A stretch of DNA of 64,000 nucleotides, taken from the NCBI GenBank assembly GCA_034766995.1, contig CM068313.1, positions 37,639,996 through 37,703,995 of the forward strand, read 5' to 3'. Shown here one piece after another: positions 25,900 through 37,611 of this stretch (the first letter of the stretch is position 1; every line of letters begins with the position of its first letter). Below the pieces are notes generated by a model, which worked only from the letters and a program-made list of their open reading frames with translations, ran no database searches and had not been told where the DNA came from. Position numbers and translations under genes: made by a program. Source of the stretch: Acanthacorydalis orientalis. Lineage: Eukaryota > Arthropoda > Insecta > Megaloptera > Corydalidae.

Positions 25900-28800
25900 T
25901 ATCTATCCACATGATTTTCATTTTGGAAAATAATTTGGAGTTTTGTTGAGTTGAAGTATTCTAATCTTTGCAGTATAGCTTTCACGAAATTCTTGTAGTG
26001 AAATTAATTAAAAGTAAGCACATACCAATTTTTTTTTAAATATCACTTAGAATATCCATATTACTACTTCTATATTATTTGTAATTATGGTATTTCATTT
26101 CTAGTAAAAATTAGTCTTTTTAATTATAGTTCTATTTTTAGAAATACTACTCAAAATGGAAATTTATAGAAATTATATAATAAATTATATGAATAAGTAT
26201 TTATTAAAATTTTTCCTGAGGACTTCCAAATTGTGTTCAAATAATGTCAATTTAATGTTACACGTTCATAAATATTTAAACTCTTCTTTATGTACGTTAC
26301 AATTTCAAATATAAAACTTAACACCTTATTTTTGATAGTCTCTAAACAACGAAATAACTATTTTCGTTATTCTACTTATCGTTTGATTTATTTATTATTT
26401 ATATTGATTTCCTTGTACGGAATATTTAAAGATTTAAAGAAAATATTTTTTGTTCCGGTTTTATTTAGAGTGATTCAAATTAGGCTTCCACATAGAAGTA
26501 TTAAAAAGGGGCACAATGGTTAGGAAAAATCATGCTAGTTTTTATTTAGTATTTTAGTTCAATTCAATTCTAAAATACAATTGAATTAAAATACTGAATG
26601 GAGGATAACATGTTTTTTTTTTAATTTTTGAGTTTTTTTTAATACTTTCACGTGTAAGCTTAAATTGAATCACCTATGTATTTGAGTACATAATAAAAAT
26701 TTTCAAATAAAATATTACTCGAATGGAAACAATTACCTGTTCGTTACTAGAATAAAAAAAACGTTTGTATCATTATAATTATAATTAAATTTAGAAATAT
26801 TATCTTAAAAAAATACATGAATATATTTTGAATTTCACATTTACTTTAATAAATCGTATTCAATACATAAATTGTATTATATACATATTCAACATTTGAT
26901 ATTAGTTACATACTACTTTATTAATAATACAGAGAAAAAATATACTTTCTTCAATAATTTAGTGAAATCAGTGAATTTACTTATTTTTATTCGTTAAATA
27001 TTATTTTATTTTTAAATAACGCTTCTTGTTATTTTTTTAAAAAATAATGAATCTATTTTTGTATATATATATATATATATTGTCATACTGCAATTAAAAA
27101 AGGACATTCATAGTTAATTAAAATATAATATAATTATTAAAAAATATTTCTCTTTGTAGAACGCTCTTATGATATTAAGGAGGATATTTAAGATTTATGT
27201 TTAAATTTGATAAAGGTATAACATGTTATAAGTTAATTTAATAGAATGTGTTGAGAGTCAGTAGCGTACCTCAGAATTTCGTTGGTAAGAGTTTCATTTA
27301 TATGTCCAGATACAACGAACAAAATAAAATTCTGAAAAACTTGAAAACATTTTATTTCAATGTAACTGAATTGAAAGAAAATTTACTTGTTTTAAATTTT
27401 AATTAATAAATGTATGTAATTAACTCCATCTCGGTTTTCTCTAACGCTATCACACTTATACAGTCAAGAAGTATAATTATATTCTGATAATTTATAATTT
27501 CGTTCTCTTAAAAATAATTTATTGCATTTTAATGAAATTTCACAGACTTTATTGCAGTTTGTAAAATTTGCATAGAAAATTAAATCATTATTAGTATTTT
27601 TTCAAAATTTTTGTAATATATATTGTGTACAGTATTAATTTTTTCATGAGAGCACATGTATTAAAAATTTAAATTGTGATTTCTCTTAAACAATGGAGTT
27701 CATTGGTATAAAATGTTGTATGTAGCTTCAGAGTAAATAAAGTTACAGTATTTATAAAATGTCATCAATTTGATAGTGTTTTTACAACTGTTCCATGCAT
27801 CATTAATAAATCATAAAATAGATATACTACCAAAAAAGGTTTATTGCATATTTTTTAATAATTTTAATTAAAATGAAGAATATGATTATTTTTTCTAATT
27901 GGAAATTATCTTCTTATATATGAAAAGTTATTTGAATAAAAAATAATTTAATTTTCGTAAAAAAAAATATAGCAATTATGTGAAATTTCAATATGATTTC
28001 AATTAGGTATTGATTGAGTTCTATCTTTATTTTTACTATACGCAAAAATGTAAAAAAATCTGGAATAAAATATAAACGAAGTAGACTTTTAGATACACAT
28101 TTTTAGTTTAACATAAAAACTGTTTCGTTCATTTTTTTATTCGAAATGAAATAATTTTTTAATGTGACACTAAAATGTTCTACATTTTTATATAGATTAA
28201 TGTGGTTATATCTCATTTAGTAAGCTTGATTGTTGAAAAATGCGTACATGTTCAAATTCTGTCTTAAAAAAATACAGAATATAATTAAATGTCTGTTATA
28301 TTCACAATACAATGAATATTAGATCTTAATAACATTCAGTAGGAGCAGAATATTGGTAACAAAGTAATGAAGATAAGATGAATGAAATATATTTTATAAG
28401 TTATAACCTAAAAGAAATGTTTATTATGAGATATACTTATGATTACCAAGTCACATTTGTACATGTTAAAAAATGTAATATTATTTTTTTCACCTAACCA
28501 CAGCGTCTCTGAATCATAGAACTTATAAATTAATCCTATAAAATCGAAATTCTTTTTATATTATTTTCATTAGTACCATAAATCCTTATTATTCTTTCTA
28601 ATAATTATTTTTGTATTACTTAAAATTTTTAAACAATGTTATTACATTTAAATGTTAATGAGATATAATATCTCTAATATTTCAAGTACTGTTCATAATA
28701 TTCGAAGTGCTATTTATTATCATAAAAAGACATCAGACACTGTGATGTATAATAAACGATAGCATATTTTTGGTTGCGGTTAATGAGTTAATATTCTAAT

Positions 28801-29175
28801 GCAAATATGAAAATTGTATTCTCGAATCATTACAATTATAATGTCCTAGAACAGTAATTTTCTTAATAGTTTCTGTGGTTTCTATTTAAATAATAATAAT
28901 TCTTGTTTATGAAGGAATGTTAATTTAAAGCTACTTATTTTTTATGAATACATTTCTGTCACTTGTGATTCATTTATGCAGAAAATTAACTATGTAATTA
29001 ACGTTTAAATCATTGTAATAAAAATTGAAACTATTAAATGGTTAAAAATAACATTTCTGGTTTTCAGCAAATGGTTTAAATTTCCATTAGTCATCTTTAA
29101 TTAATAATTTTATTCCACGCGTAAAATTATATTTCATACATTTTATCCTAATAACAATATAATATGAAATGTTTT
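25900..29175. other. Gene-free AT-rich sequence around a MITE
   Basis: Apart from the palindromic MITE at 26470-26673 and a short TA run at 27061-27080, I see no gene, inverted ends or recognisable repeat here. Confidence 0.5.
26470..26673. mobile_element. Palindromic MITE, full copy
   Basis: The 204-bp element starts GTGATTCAAATTAGGCTTCC and ends GTAAGCTTAAATTGAATCAC. The ends are inverted copies continuing inward through GAAGTATTAAAAA / TTTTTAATACTTTC. The centre is also nearly palindromic (TAGTATTTTAGTTCAATTCA against AATTGAATTAAAATACTGAA). So the whole element can fold on itself. A left half-copy occurs at 41584. No coding capacity. Confidence 0.8.
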
Positions 29176-29178
<3 letters not shown>

Positions 29179-29225
<47 letters not shown>

Positions 29226-29251
29226 CATATATATATATATATATATATATT

Positions 29252-29287
<36 letters not shown>
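29179..29287. repeat. Interrupted (TA)n microsatellite abutting a MITE
   Basis: About 109 bp of TA with TTACAT interruptions, ending exactly where the MITE starts. Confidence 0.95.
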
Positions 29288-29290
<3 letters not shown>

Positions 29291-29582
29291 TGGCGCATCC
29301 AGGAGGGCAAGAGGCCCTGGAGCCCCCCAAACTGAAAGGAAAAGAACACTAAAAACAAAACGAAATCACCTCGCGAAAATTCTTCCATATAAACAAAGAG
29401 ATTAATGTAACCACGACTGAAGTAATTCAAAACTTTGTAAAAAGAAAAGAGAACTGAATTTTATTCTTTAAATACATTTTTATAATCACCTAATGAATTT
29501 TATTGAATTCACATTAAAAACATTTTTATCCATTCAACTCGCCCCCTCCCCCTTTCCCCAAGATTAAATTCAGAGTGCGTCA

Positions 29583-29585
<3 letters not shown>
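29288..29585. mobile_element. hAT-like MITE embedded in a TA tract
   Basis: The 298-bp element starts CAGTGGCGCATCCAGGAGGG. Read from the other side it starts CAGTGACGCACTCTG, so the inverted ends are short and imperfect. Both flanks are TATATATA, so an 8-bp or a 2-bp target duplication would look the same. CAGTGGCGxATCC ends are common among hAT-type non-autonomous elements. G/C-rich patches just inside both ends contrast with the AT-rich core. No reading frame. Confidence 0.6.

Positions 29586-29638
<53 letters not shown>
29586..29638. repeat. (TA)n microsatellite on the other side of the MITE
   Basis: About 53 bp of uninterrupted TA. Confidence 0.95.
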
Positions 29639-29643
<5 letters not shown>

Positions 29644-30401
29644 GGAGTTCAGAGGACCAAAATCAGAAAAAATGCAATCCTTGTTTCCTGTTAGAATCAT
29701 AGTTGAAGGATTTTTTCTAAACTGGCGTATTCACAATTAATATTATTAGCGATGAATAAACCCGCGAGATTGTTGAGATGTCTTTATTTACTGTTTAAGA
29801 AAGTGATAAAATTGTTCACTAGAATTAACTTAGTAATTTGAGTATAAAATAAACTTAAAAATAACGTTTTTTGACGCAGGACAACGTTTTTCTTCGCCGT
29901 ACAGACGCAACGAATTATTAAAGTAATTGAGACATACTTTTATTTTATATTAACTAACTTCGATATAAACTATCGTGAATTTCAATTTTTGTATTCCACA
30001 AAACAATATTTTTATAAAAATAATTTTGTAAATAATGAAGAGATAGCAGTAAAAAAATATTTAGATTGAATTATTTGCGGGAAAGAATGCGATTTTGCTT
30101 TTTTGACTAACATTGATTTACTGTGATTATTTAATAGCCTAGAAACATTCTATAGCCTGTATTGAATTGATATTTTTAAAACAAGGGTAAACTCACGTCT
30201 TTCCGAAAACATTCCAAATATCAAAAAATACTGTGTTTTAATGAAGGACAATGTCCTTCTCTACAATGCGTGTTAAATAGAGAATTGTGAAATGAGTTAA
30301 GGAATATTTTCTCATTCCGTATGTAATTTAGATTTAATAATGTAATTATTTATTTATTTATGGGATTTGTGAAATACTATTTATATGAAAACAAATTTAT
30401 A

Positions 30402-30977
30402 TTAGGTTGGTAAAAAAATAATTGCGGTTTATGACCTTTAATTTCTTATACATTTTTCTCTTTTTTGATTTTCCTGACTGTTTTAAGTAGTCTAGAACTG
30501 TTTGATGACTAACGCCTAACTTTTGTGCAAACTCTCGAATTGTTGTGCGTGATTCTGATTCAACTAATGCCTTTAGTTGGTCGTTATGAACTGAAGAAAG
30601 ACGTCTGCGACTTTTTTTATACTAAAGGCTCTCGTCCTCAGTACGAATTCTTTGGAACCACCATTGCACCGTACGTTCCTTAACAATACCCACACCAAGA
30701 ACATCGTTTAGTTTACAAGTAGGTTCTGTTGTTTTACCACCCGTTTTGAACTCTTACAAGAAATAGTTCGTATTTGCTTGTTTTCTATCTTTAATTCAAT
30801 AAATTAGTTTGAGGTAAAATTAATAATAAAATCAAAGTCAATATTACCAAAATACAAACCGAAAAATGCACTTTAAAATGATATTAACATGAACACGATG
30901 GAATGACACTTTCATTGAAAAAATTAAGGTTAGAACTCAAGAGAACAAAAAACACAATTATTTTCCTACCAGCTTAA
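30402..30977 (-). mobile_element. Short mariner derivative keeping only the DNA-binding domain, copy 2
   Basis: The 576-bp element is flanked by TA on both sides, with ends TTAGGTTGGTAAAAAAATAA and, inverted, TTAAGCTGGTAGGAAAATAA. The minus strand reads GIVKERTVQWWFQRIRTEDE, then VHNDQLKALVESESRTTIRE and LGVSHQTVLDYLKQSGKSKK, the mariner helix-turn-helix region, followed at once by the opposite end. The start codon position reads ATA rather than ATG. A TAG follows the EDESL segment, and the first helix is frameshifted. No catalytic domain is present. The best-preserved stretch is the second helix-turn-helix. Confidence 0.85.
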
Positions 30978-31028
30978 TAAATAATTACAAATTAAAGAAA
31001 TAGTGAATAGAATATGCAACGTGTGTGT

Positions 31029-31034
31029 ATATAA

Positions 31035-31099
<65 letters not shown>
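31029..31099. repeat. (TA)n microsatellite
   Basis: A GT/TATA lead-in, then about 60 bp of TA. Confidence 0.95.
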
Positions 31100-31102
<3 letters not shown>

Positions 31103-31779
31103 CAAACACATACACACAGAAACACAAATGTACTTCTGACATTAGAACAATAAATTATTTACCTTTAGGTTAATGAACATTATAAAGAAATAGCAGAAGT
31201 GTTTGTTATTTTATTAATAAAACGTTTATTAGATATTTATGTCCTGATTTATGAAAATTCACTTGTATTATGTAAATATATTTTTCTTATACTTAATTTA
31301 TTTTGTTTATACATTCCGTCATTAATTTTTAATTAAGTATATCAAGTAATGAACAAATTACTTAGTTCTCTCTGATATGAACATTGATTTGCGCAATAGA
31401 TTCTTCTGTAACTGAATGATTGGCTTTCTTGTTGCCTATTTGAATATATTACAATTCAATGTAAATTTGTTATGCTAGTGAATTGATCCATAGAACTTAA
31501 AACGAAGTAAAAAATACTTTTAAATATTTTTTAAATATGACTGGTACGCCAATTGAATTTAAAAGGAAAAACTGATTTTTTTATTGTTTTTACCAACGTA
31601 CACTTTTTGAAACAATAAATGTTTAATTTCGAATAACTGCCGTGAAAACTTAATTTGAATGAATATAAAATAATATCTATGTTTCATAATACTACTATTT
31701 TGATTCGAAAAGATATTTGTTGTTCTTCCTAAAGATTATTTTTATATTTTTTAATTTGTTTTGATTTGACCATGCAGAA

Positions 31780-32330
31780 GTGGACCGTATACTTAGCAAA
31801 AAATTCAATGCAACAAATATCTTCGAGCTATTTTACTTAGAAATCGGTTCGTTACATCGTTTAACCAGTCATCCAGTATCTGGATGACTGGTTAAATGCG
31901 TATTTCTTCATTTTTATATATCGTATGAATGTTACGAAGGTCGAACTGGCTGCAGATCTGACACGATAGCAAATGATATAACGCTGGCGTATAATCGTGG
32001 AATTATTTGATTCGTTTATCTCGCATACATAGAATATGATTTACTTTAAGTGTTGCATGCATAGTTCGATAGTGTATCTATAGAAATCGTTATGATCAAA
32101 CAACGTATAAACAACGCAGCGCGTGAATGGCGTGTCTGTCAGAGGAGAGCAGCACGTGACGCGCTTGCTAATGAGGCTGAATTCTGAACGTCTACCACTT
32201 TATCGTACCTACACACACACTCTCAAGCGTTGTGGTTTGCTCTGTGGATCCGAACGAGCAACTGGCACGTACAGGTGCGTCCCTTTCGGAGTTTGTATTG
32301 AGGATATGCGATCATAAATCGTAGATAAGT
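31780..32330. other. Island of balanced, CpG-containing sequence; possible promoter or non-coding exon
   Basis: This is the least AT-biased stretch in the region. CpG dinucleotides are frequent between 32110 and 32290 (for example GCAGCGCGTG and GACGCGCTTG). A CACGTG E-box lies at 32153-32158, and CAG/GTGCGT at 32272-32280 could be a weak splice donor. A perfect hairpin lies at 31860-31896. A 64-codon frame (32123-32317) crosses it but shows no known domain. It could be a promoter, a leader exon or an enhancer, but equally the remains of an unrecognised repeat. Confidence 0.3.
31860..31896. repeat. Perfect 17-bp inverted repeat with 3-nt loop
   Basis: Arms TTTAACCAGTCATCCAG and CTGGATGACTGGTTAAA are exact complements around TAT. 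The arms have ordinary base composition, so this is not a by-product of AT richness. Arms of 17 bp are shorter than a microRNA precursor. Confidence 0.9.
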
Positions 32331-32783
32331 ATTTGATTATACGACAGTCATATGGTGTAAAATAATTTAGAATCAGAGTGATAAATATTATTCGGATTGT
32401 AAAAAAATACGACATAGAAATAATTGGTTAACGAACATGGAATGGTAATAATGTAACTGTATAAAAACGTTGGAAGAAAATTAAAATACAAAAGAGGATT
32501 TAGAAAAGTTTACATAAAAGTTAATTATAACTACTCATAAAATTATATTATATTAATTTTACTTCCTAATTTCAAATAAATTTTTAGTAATTTACTTTAC
32601 TATCTGTATAAAAAAATCCATCTTTCATACACATTTATGAAAAAGCATCTTTCATGATTCCACTTATTTCTGACGAATAATAAGAATAAAATGTAAAATA
32701 TTGTATGATCTGTAAAAATTTCATTTAAAGTATTATTTAGTGAGTTATTGTCACGTCGGAGATTAACTTGAACCTTGTTTTTT

Positions 32784-32786
<3 letters not shown>

Positions 32787-32844
<58 letters not shown>

Positions 32845-32847
32845 ATT
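32787..32847. repeat. (TA)n microsatellite
   Basis: About 60 bp of TA ending in GTATGTA. Confidence 0.95.
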
Positions 32848-33959
32848 TCGATTCTATTAAATTGTAAATATTATCAAGTAACAAGAAGCGTAATTACAAA
32901 TTGGAATTATTGTTAACTTTATTTTTTATACTAATGCTCTTCTAATTCATTTAAAAGTCAAATCGTAAATTTATATTACCTTTTTTCTATTTGTACTCTT
33001 CCTGAAAATCGATTTATAATTTTAACTTTTTGAATCAATTTTTAAATGAATATTTAAAAATGATTTTTCGATAACAATTGGTTAACGTTTCCAATAATAC
33101 TGTTGACACGATAATAAGTTTAGTGATGAGTGTGCTGTAAGAAAGAAGGGACTAAAAATTTATAATTAAGATTTTAGTTAGATTCGAAACATGCTCGAAT
33201 CTGTAAGCTAATATTTCAAACAGAATATTCAAAACGTATTTTTCATAATATTTAACATTGTGATGTTATTAAAATAGGTTTCAATGCGAAGCTTTGGTTT
33301 ACATGTAAATATATGGAAATGTGAACGTATTTTTTTCTTTCCTAATTTAATTTTAATGTTTCCTTCATTATTATTTGAGAAAATTACAATTTCCTTTTCT
33401 TAAATTATAAGTATTTTTTTGCATATTTTTCAGAATGTAAAACAGGTATCATTTTTCGTGCAAAGTTCTACAATAACTTTGTCACAGTCGTGGTATATCA
33501 GAATCTCATTAAAATACATTTAGAGTATATAATATTTTTATATATTTTGATCTAAAAAATGTTTCGATGTGCAGAGTTCTGCGAAATTTTATATATACAT
33601 AAATGAGTGTGTATGTGTGTCTGAAGAATCAGGTATTTGCTTTGTTTAAAAAAAACGAAAATGTTAAGTTTAACACATAATTAAATAAATTACGAATCGG
33701 AATAAATTTGTGGAACTAGTACTTTTTTTGTAGTTAGGCTATCCTTACATTCAAAGGTGTTATTTAATCTTAAATTGTATTTCCCATCCTAAATTAAAAT
33801 CCATTTGTTTTTATTGAAATGGAAATAAATACATAATAATACTACACGCTATGTTTTTCAAGAAAAAAGAATTCTTCTTAATGAAACACTGTAAATAATA
33901 CAAATTACAGGATACGTACTATAAATTCACTGATCCGAAAACAGATAACTATTATGAAA

Positions 33960-34300
33960 AACAGATCTGATCTCGCAGCCGAATGATATGCATAGATAAT
34001 AACATATGAACGAGAAATATACAAAGAATAATTTCGAATTCTGCCCATCTGACGTTCGAAAGGAACGTCCCTTTCTACACGCATTCATGAACAGTCATTT
34101 CAGCGTGGAAACAAAACACACCCGGTTTGTTTATAGTAGAGATCAGCAATATGCGCGGAAAACGAGCGTGACAGGGATAGTGCGAGAACGATTTACTTTT
34201 TTTTCCTTTGAAACACACCAGAGTACTACATGCACGTACATTGATGTATGTATGTATGTACAAACTACATCCATGAACTATCCTTGTATAGATATAAAAA
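33960..34300. other. Second island of balanced composition; no gene assigned
   Basis: Sequence such as ATGCGCGGAAAACGAGCGTG and a GACGTTC-GAAAG-GAACGTC inverted repeat (34051-34069) stand out from the AT background. The plus-strand frame 34006-34353 (115 codons) is the longest frame not due to TA repeats or a transposon, but has no recognisable domain, and its last third runs into TATG repeats. It could be a regulatory segment, an exon or an old repeat. Confidence 0.25.
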
Positions 34301-34611
34301 GTGCAGTGTTATATTACTTTGAACTAATTTCTAAGGTATATGAATATTTATAAGAAATAATTACGTGAAAAGAGACTATACGACGTACATTATTTTTTAC
34401 TTATTTAAAATGTGGTTGTTATAAATATATATAAATATATCTATATATACATAAAGCAGGATGATCACTCGATAATTGAGCTTTTCAATACTTTGACTAA
34501 CAATAATTTTACTATTTTTCCTCTGTAGTCATAACACTGCATCTAGTAATCACATAACAATTTATTTTAATTGTCCAACCAGATAATAAATTGTAACCAA
34601 ATAAATTTTAA

Positions 34612-34618
34612 TATGTAT

Positions 34619-34679
<61 letters not shown>
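34612..34679. repeat. (TA)n microsatellite
   Basis: About 68 bp of TA with one AAAT interruption. Confidence 0.95.
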
Positions 34680-34682
<3 letters not shown>

Positions 34683-34904
34683 TTGTGTATGTGTTTTATA
34701 TTTGACAAAATAAACAGTTGTTACTATTAACTCTTTTATTGTACATGTTTTCATGTAGTTTTTTACCATAGATTGAAAATATTAAGATTAAAAAAAATCA
34801 ATTTTTAATTTAATAAGTAATTTAAGTGAAACTGAACATGCCTTTGTATTTCTTCTGTGTAAAACTATAATTTAAGTAATACAATAAAATAAATAGATCG
34901 TGAT

Positions 34905-34908
<4 letters not shown>

Positions 34909-34974
<66 letters not shown>
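34909..34974. repeat. (TA)33 microsatellite
   Basis: Uninterrupted TA run of about 66 bp. Confidence 0.95.
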
Positions 34975-34976
<2 letters not shown>

Positions 34977-35214
34977 TGAAAAAGCAAGGTATTGACGAAA
35001 AAACATCGAAATTCTAACATTAGTAGCAATACTATAGCATCAGTAAAACTAAATTAAAATAGAAGAATGATTATAATTTAAAAAAATGTTAAATAAAAGA
35101 TGTAATTTCTACAAAAGTGTTTACTGTGACCTTAAAATAAGTGTTAAGTCACTCAACTGAAAAGATAAAAGAATAAAACAAAGGTAGACAAATGAAGTCA
35201 TATTAGTTTTGTTA

Positions 35215-35771
35215 CTAGGTTGGTAGAAAAATAATTGTGGTTTGTGATTTTCAAATTCGAATACATTTTTTAATTTGTGGTTTTTTTCGGTCCAGAACTG
35301 TTTGATGACTAACGCCTAACTTTTGTGCAAGCTCTCGAATAGTTGTGCGTGATTCTGATTCAACTAACGCTTTCAATTGGTCGTTATGAAATGAAGAAAG
35401 ACGCCCACGACCTTCTGCATCTTCAAGGCTCTCGTTCCCAGCATGAAAGCTTTTGGAACCACTATTGCATCGTACATTCCTTAACGGTATCTACACCAAC
35501 AGCATCGTTTAGTTTACGAGCAGTTTCTGCTGCTTTGTCACCCTTTTTTAATTCATAAAAAAATTGCTCTTATTTGTTTCTTTTCCATTTTTAATTCAAT
35601 AACCCAATTTGAAGCCAAATTAATAATAAAACTAAAGTCGATGTTATCAAAATACAGACCGACGAATACATTTAAAAAGAAATTAGACATGAACACGATG
35701 AAATAACACTTTCATTGAAAAAAGTTAAGGTTAGAAATCTGAACCAAAAACCGCAAATATTTTCGTACTAA
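35215..35771 (-). mobile_element. Short mariner derivative keeping only the DNA-binding domain, copy 3
   Basis: The element starts CTAGGTTGGTAGAAAAATAA after TA. It ends in a more decayed inverted end (GCAAATATTTTCGTACTAA), also before TA. An ATG is kept on the minus strand at 35588 (MEKKQIRAI). The frame then shifts near the first helix. Later segments read ESLEDAEGRGRLSSFHNDQL, KALVESESRTTIRELAQKLG and VSHQTVLD before the opposite end. A TAG replaces a Trp of the VQWWF motif. About 20-25 bp are missing near the coding end compared with copies 1 and 2. A plus-strand frame over this element (35343-35558) is only its reverse. Confidence 0.85.
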
Positions 35772-35911
35772 TAATATTTAAGCCTGCACTTTAGAACAGT
35801 AAACAATATTATTAAACATGAAAAATATGCCTTAGAGTGAATCATAAAAAATAAAATGTATCTATTTGTATGAAAAAATTGAACTAAAACGAACAGCAAT
35901 TAACGTTGTTA

Positions 35912-35916
<5 letters not shown>

Positions 35917-35967
<51 letters not shown>
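35917..35967. repeat. (TA)n microsatellite
   Basis: Uninterrupted TA run of about 51 bp. Confidence 0.95.
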
Positions 35968-35971
<4 letters not shown>

Positions 35972-36355
35972 TTAAATTCTTAATTTGTTAGCTAATTTAA
36001 TAGAACTATAATAAATTATTTATTTCTTAGATAATTTAACAGATGCAAGAACAAAGAAATAGACAGTTACTAAAAATGAACATTTTAATAAAAAAGCAAA
36101 GTTGATTATTAAGATAGAGTATTTTTTTAAAAGTAAATTTTATAGTAATGATTATTTATTGAATATTTTTTAAATTCTAATTGTATTTATTACGAAGCTT
36201 TTTCACACGATGTTGATGTGAAATACATGCTAATATTCCTTTTTTTAAGATAAAAAAATATTATTGTAATAAAATTAAAATATTATTCTAAAATATTATC
36301 GTAATGTGTTTTTTTATATATGTAAAATTTATTTGAAATAATTAACTTCTTTATA

Positions 36356-36872
36356 AAGCAGAGGGCTTTGCTTCCTACTCGTTATGCTCGCCGACCCCTA
36401 AGGGGCTTCGCCTTCCGTTCACTGATGCTCGCTCTCCCCTAACAAATAACAGAAATTAACAAATTATATGCACAAATAATCTACGTAAAATGTACGTCGT
36501 GAAATTTTTATTGGAGAAGTTATAAAAAATAACAATAAAATACAATGTTAAAATATGTAACAATGTTTTTACTCTAAAGCTTCAGTGAATACAATACTTT
36601 GAATAAATTTCTTATCAGTTTTACACTGAAATCGTATACCCTCTTTCATTGTACATCGTGAAAGAGATAAATACATGTGACTGATGTCAACCAATCAGAA
36701 CAAAGACTACACGATATCCATCAACTAATCATTGATGATCGGGAATGGAAATGGTTAACGTGATACTTGTAGAGTGTAGCGGAGGGAGTGCCGTTGCGAG
36801 GAGGTAGTCTACACGAAAAAGAATTTTGTTTTATGGAAATTTAATGATGGAATTATTTTTTATATATAGAAA
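36356..36872. repeat. GC-headed dispersed repeat, copy B (most complete)
   Basis: The GC-rich head is a chain of TCG/GCT motifs (TACTCGTTATGCTCGCCGAC, then GGGGCTTCGCCTTCCG and GATGCTCGCTCTCCCC). A body matching copy A follows: GCACAAATAATCTACGTAAA, then CTAAAGCTTCAGTGAATACA, then TTACACTGAAATCGTATA. It then has one ATGTGACTGATGTCAACCAA unit and a tail ending TATATATAGAAAGAT. No coding frame or inverted ends. The class is unknown. Confidence 0.65.
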
Positions 36873-37611
36873 GATATTAGTTAGGTATAAAAAGTAACAT
36901 TATTGTAAATAATATAGTGTATATTAAACAGTTCCCGAATATTTTTTCTTAAAATCAATATTTTTTTAAAAAAAATATGTTACAGTTGCACATTTCACGT
37001 CTAATCAAAAATTAATAGCATTAAAAATTATACTAGCAACTTATTCTTCCGACTTTGAAGATGATTACCCATTCTATGCATTATATTTTTTGTTAACGTC
37101 TATTATTTATTTTGAAGAGGAGTAACTAAATCATCAAGTTCGGTTTTATAAAATTGTAAAACTAACCAAACTGGTTACTGACATACAATTTCATAAGACA
37201 TTACTTGTGACAAGTAAATAAAAAACTAAATTAATATAATGTAATGTACTATTCATAATGGATTCACATCTTTGTTCCTCACTACCAATGCAGTCTTTTC
37301 TTCTAAATTATTATATTAAATCATTTTTGATACGAATAAGATTTTTATTTTTGTGTCATTATTTATAATTAAAAAATTGTCTTACATGACACAATTTGAA
37401 AATAAGAATGATATATTTATATTACTTTTTCTACATATATTAATGATTTTTTTAACAAAGTGATTAATTAATTGTTTTATTAAACTTTGTGATGGTAGTA
37501 ATTCTTTTAGAAAAATCTAATGCTTGTTTATGTTTATTAATTATTCTTTAAAATGAATATTTCATTTATCTGGATAATAATATATTTTTCATTAAATATT
37601 TATTAAGGTAG

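Noticed and set aside
31860..31896. MicroRNA precursor
   Set aside because: 17-bp arms with a 3-nt loop are shorter than a Drosha/Dicer substrate, and pairing stops outside the arms.
34006..34353. 115-codon frame as a host gene
   Set aside because: No domain, signal or splice structure recognised, and its end runs into TATG repeat. Kept only as a composition island.
35343..35558. Plus-strand 71-codon frame
   Set aside because: It is the reverse strand of the mariner DNA-binding region of copy 3.
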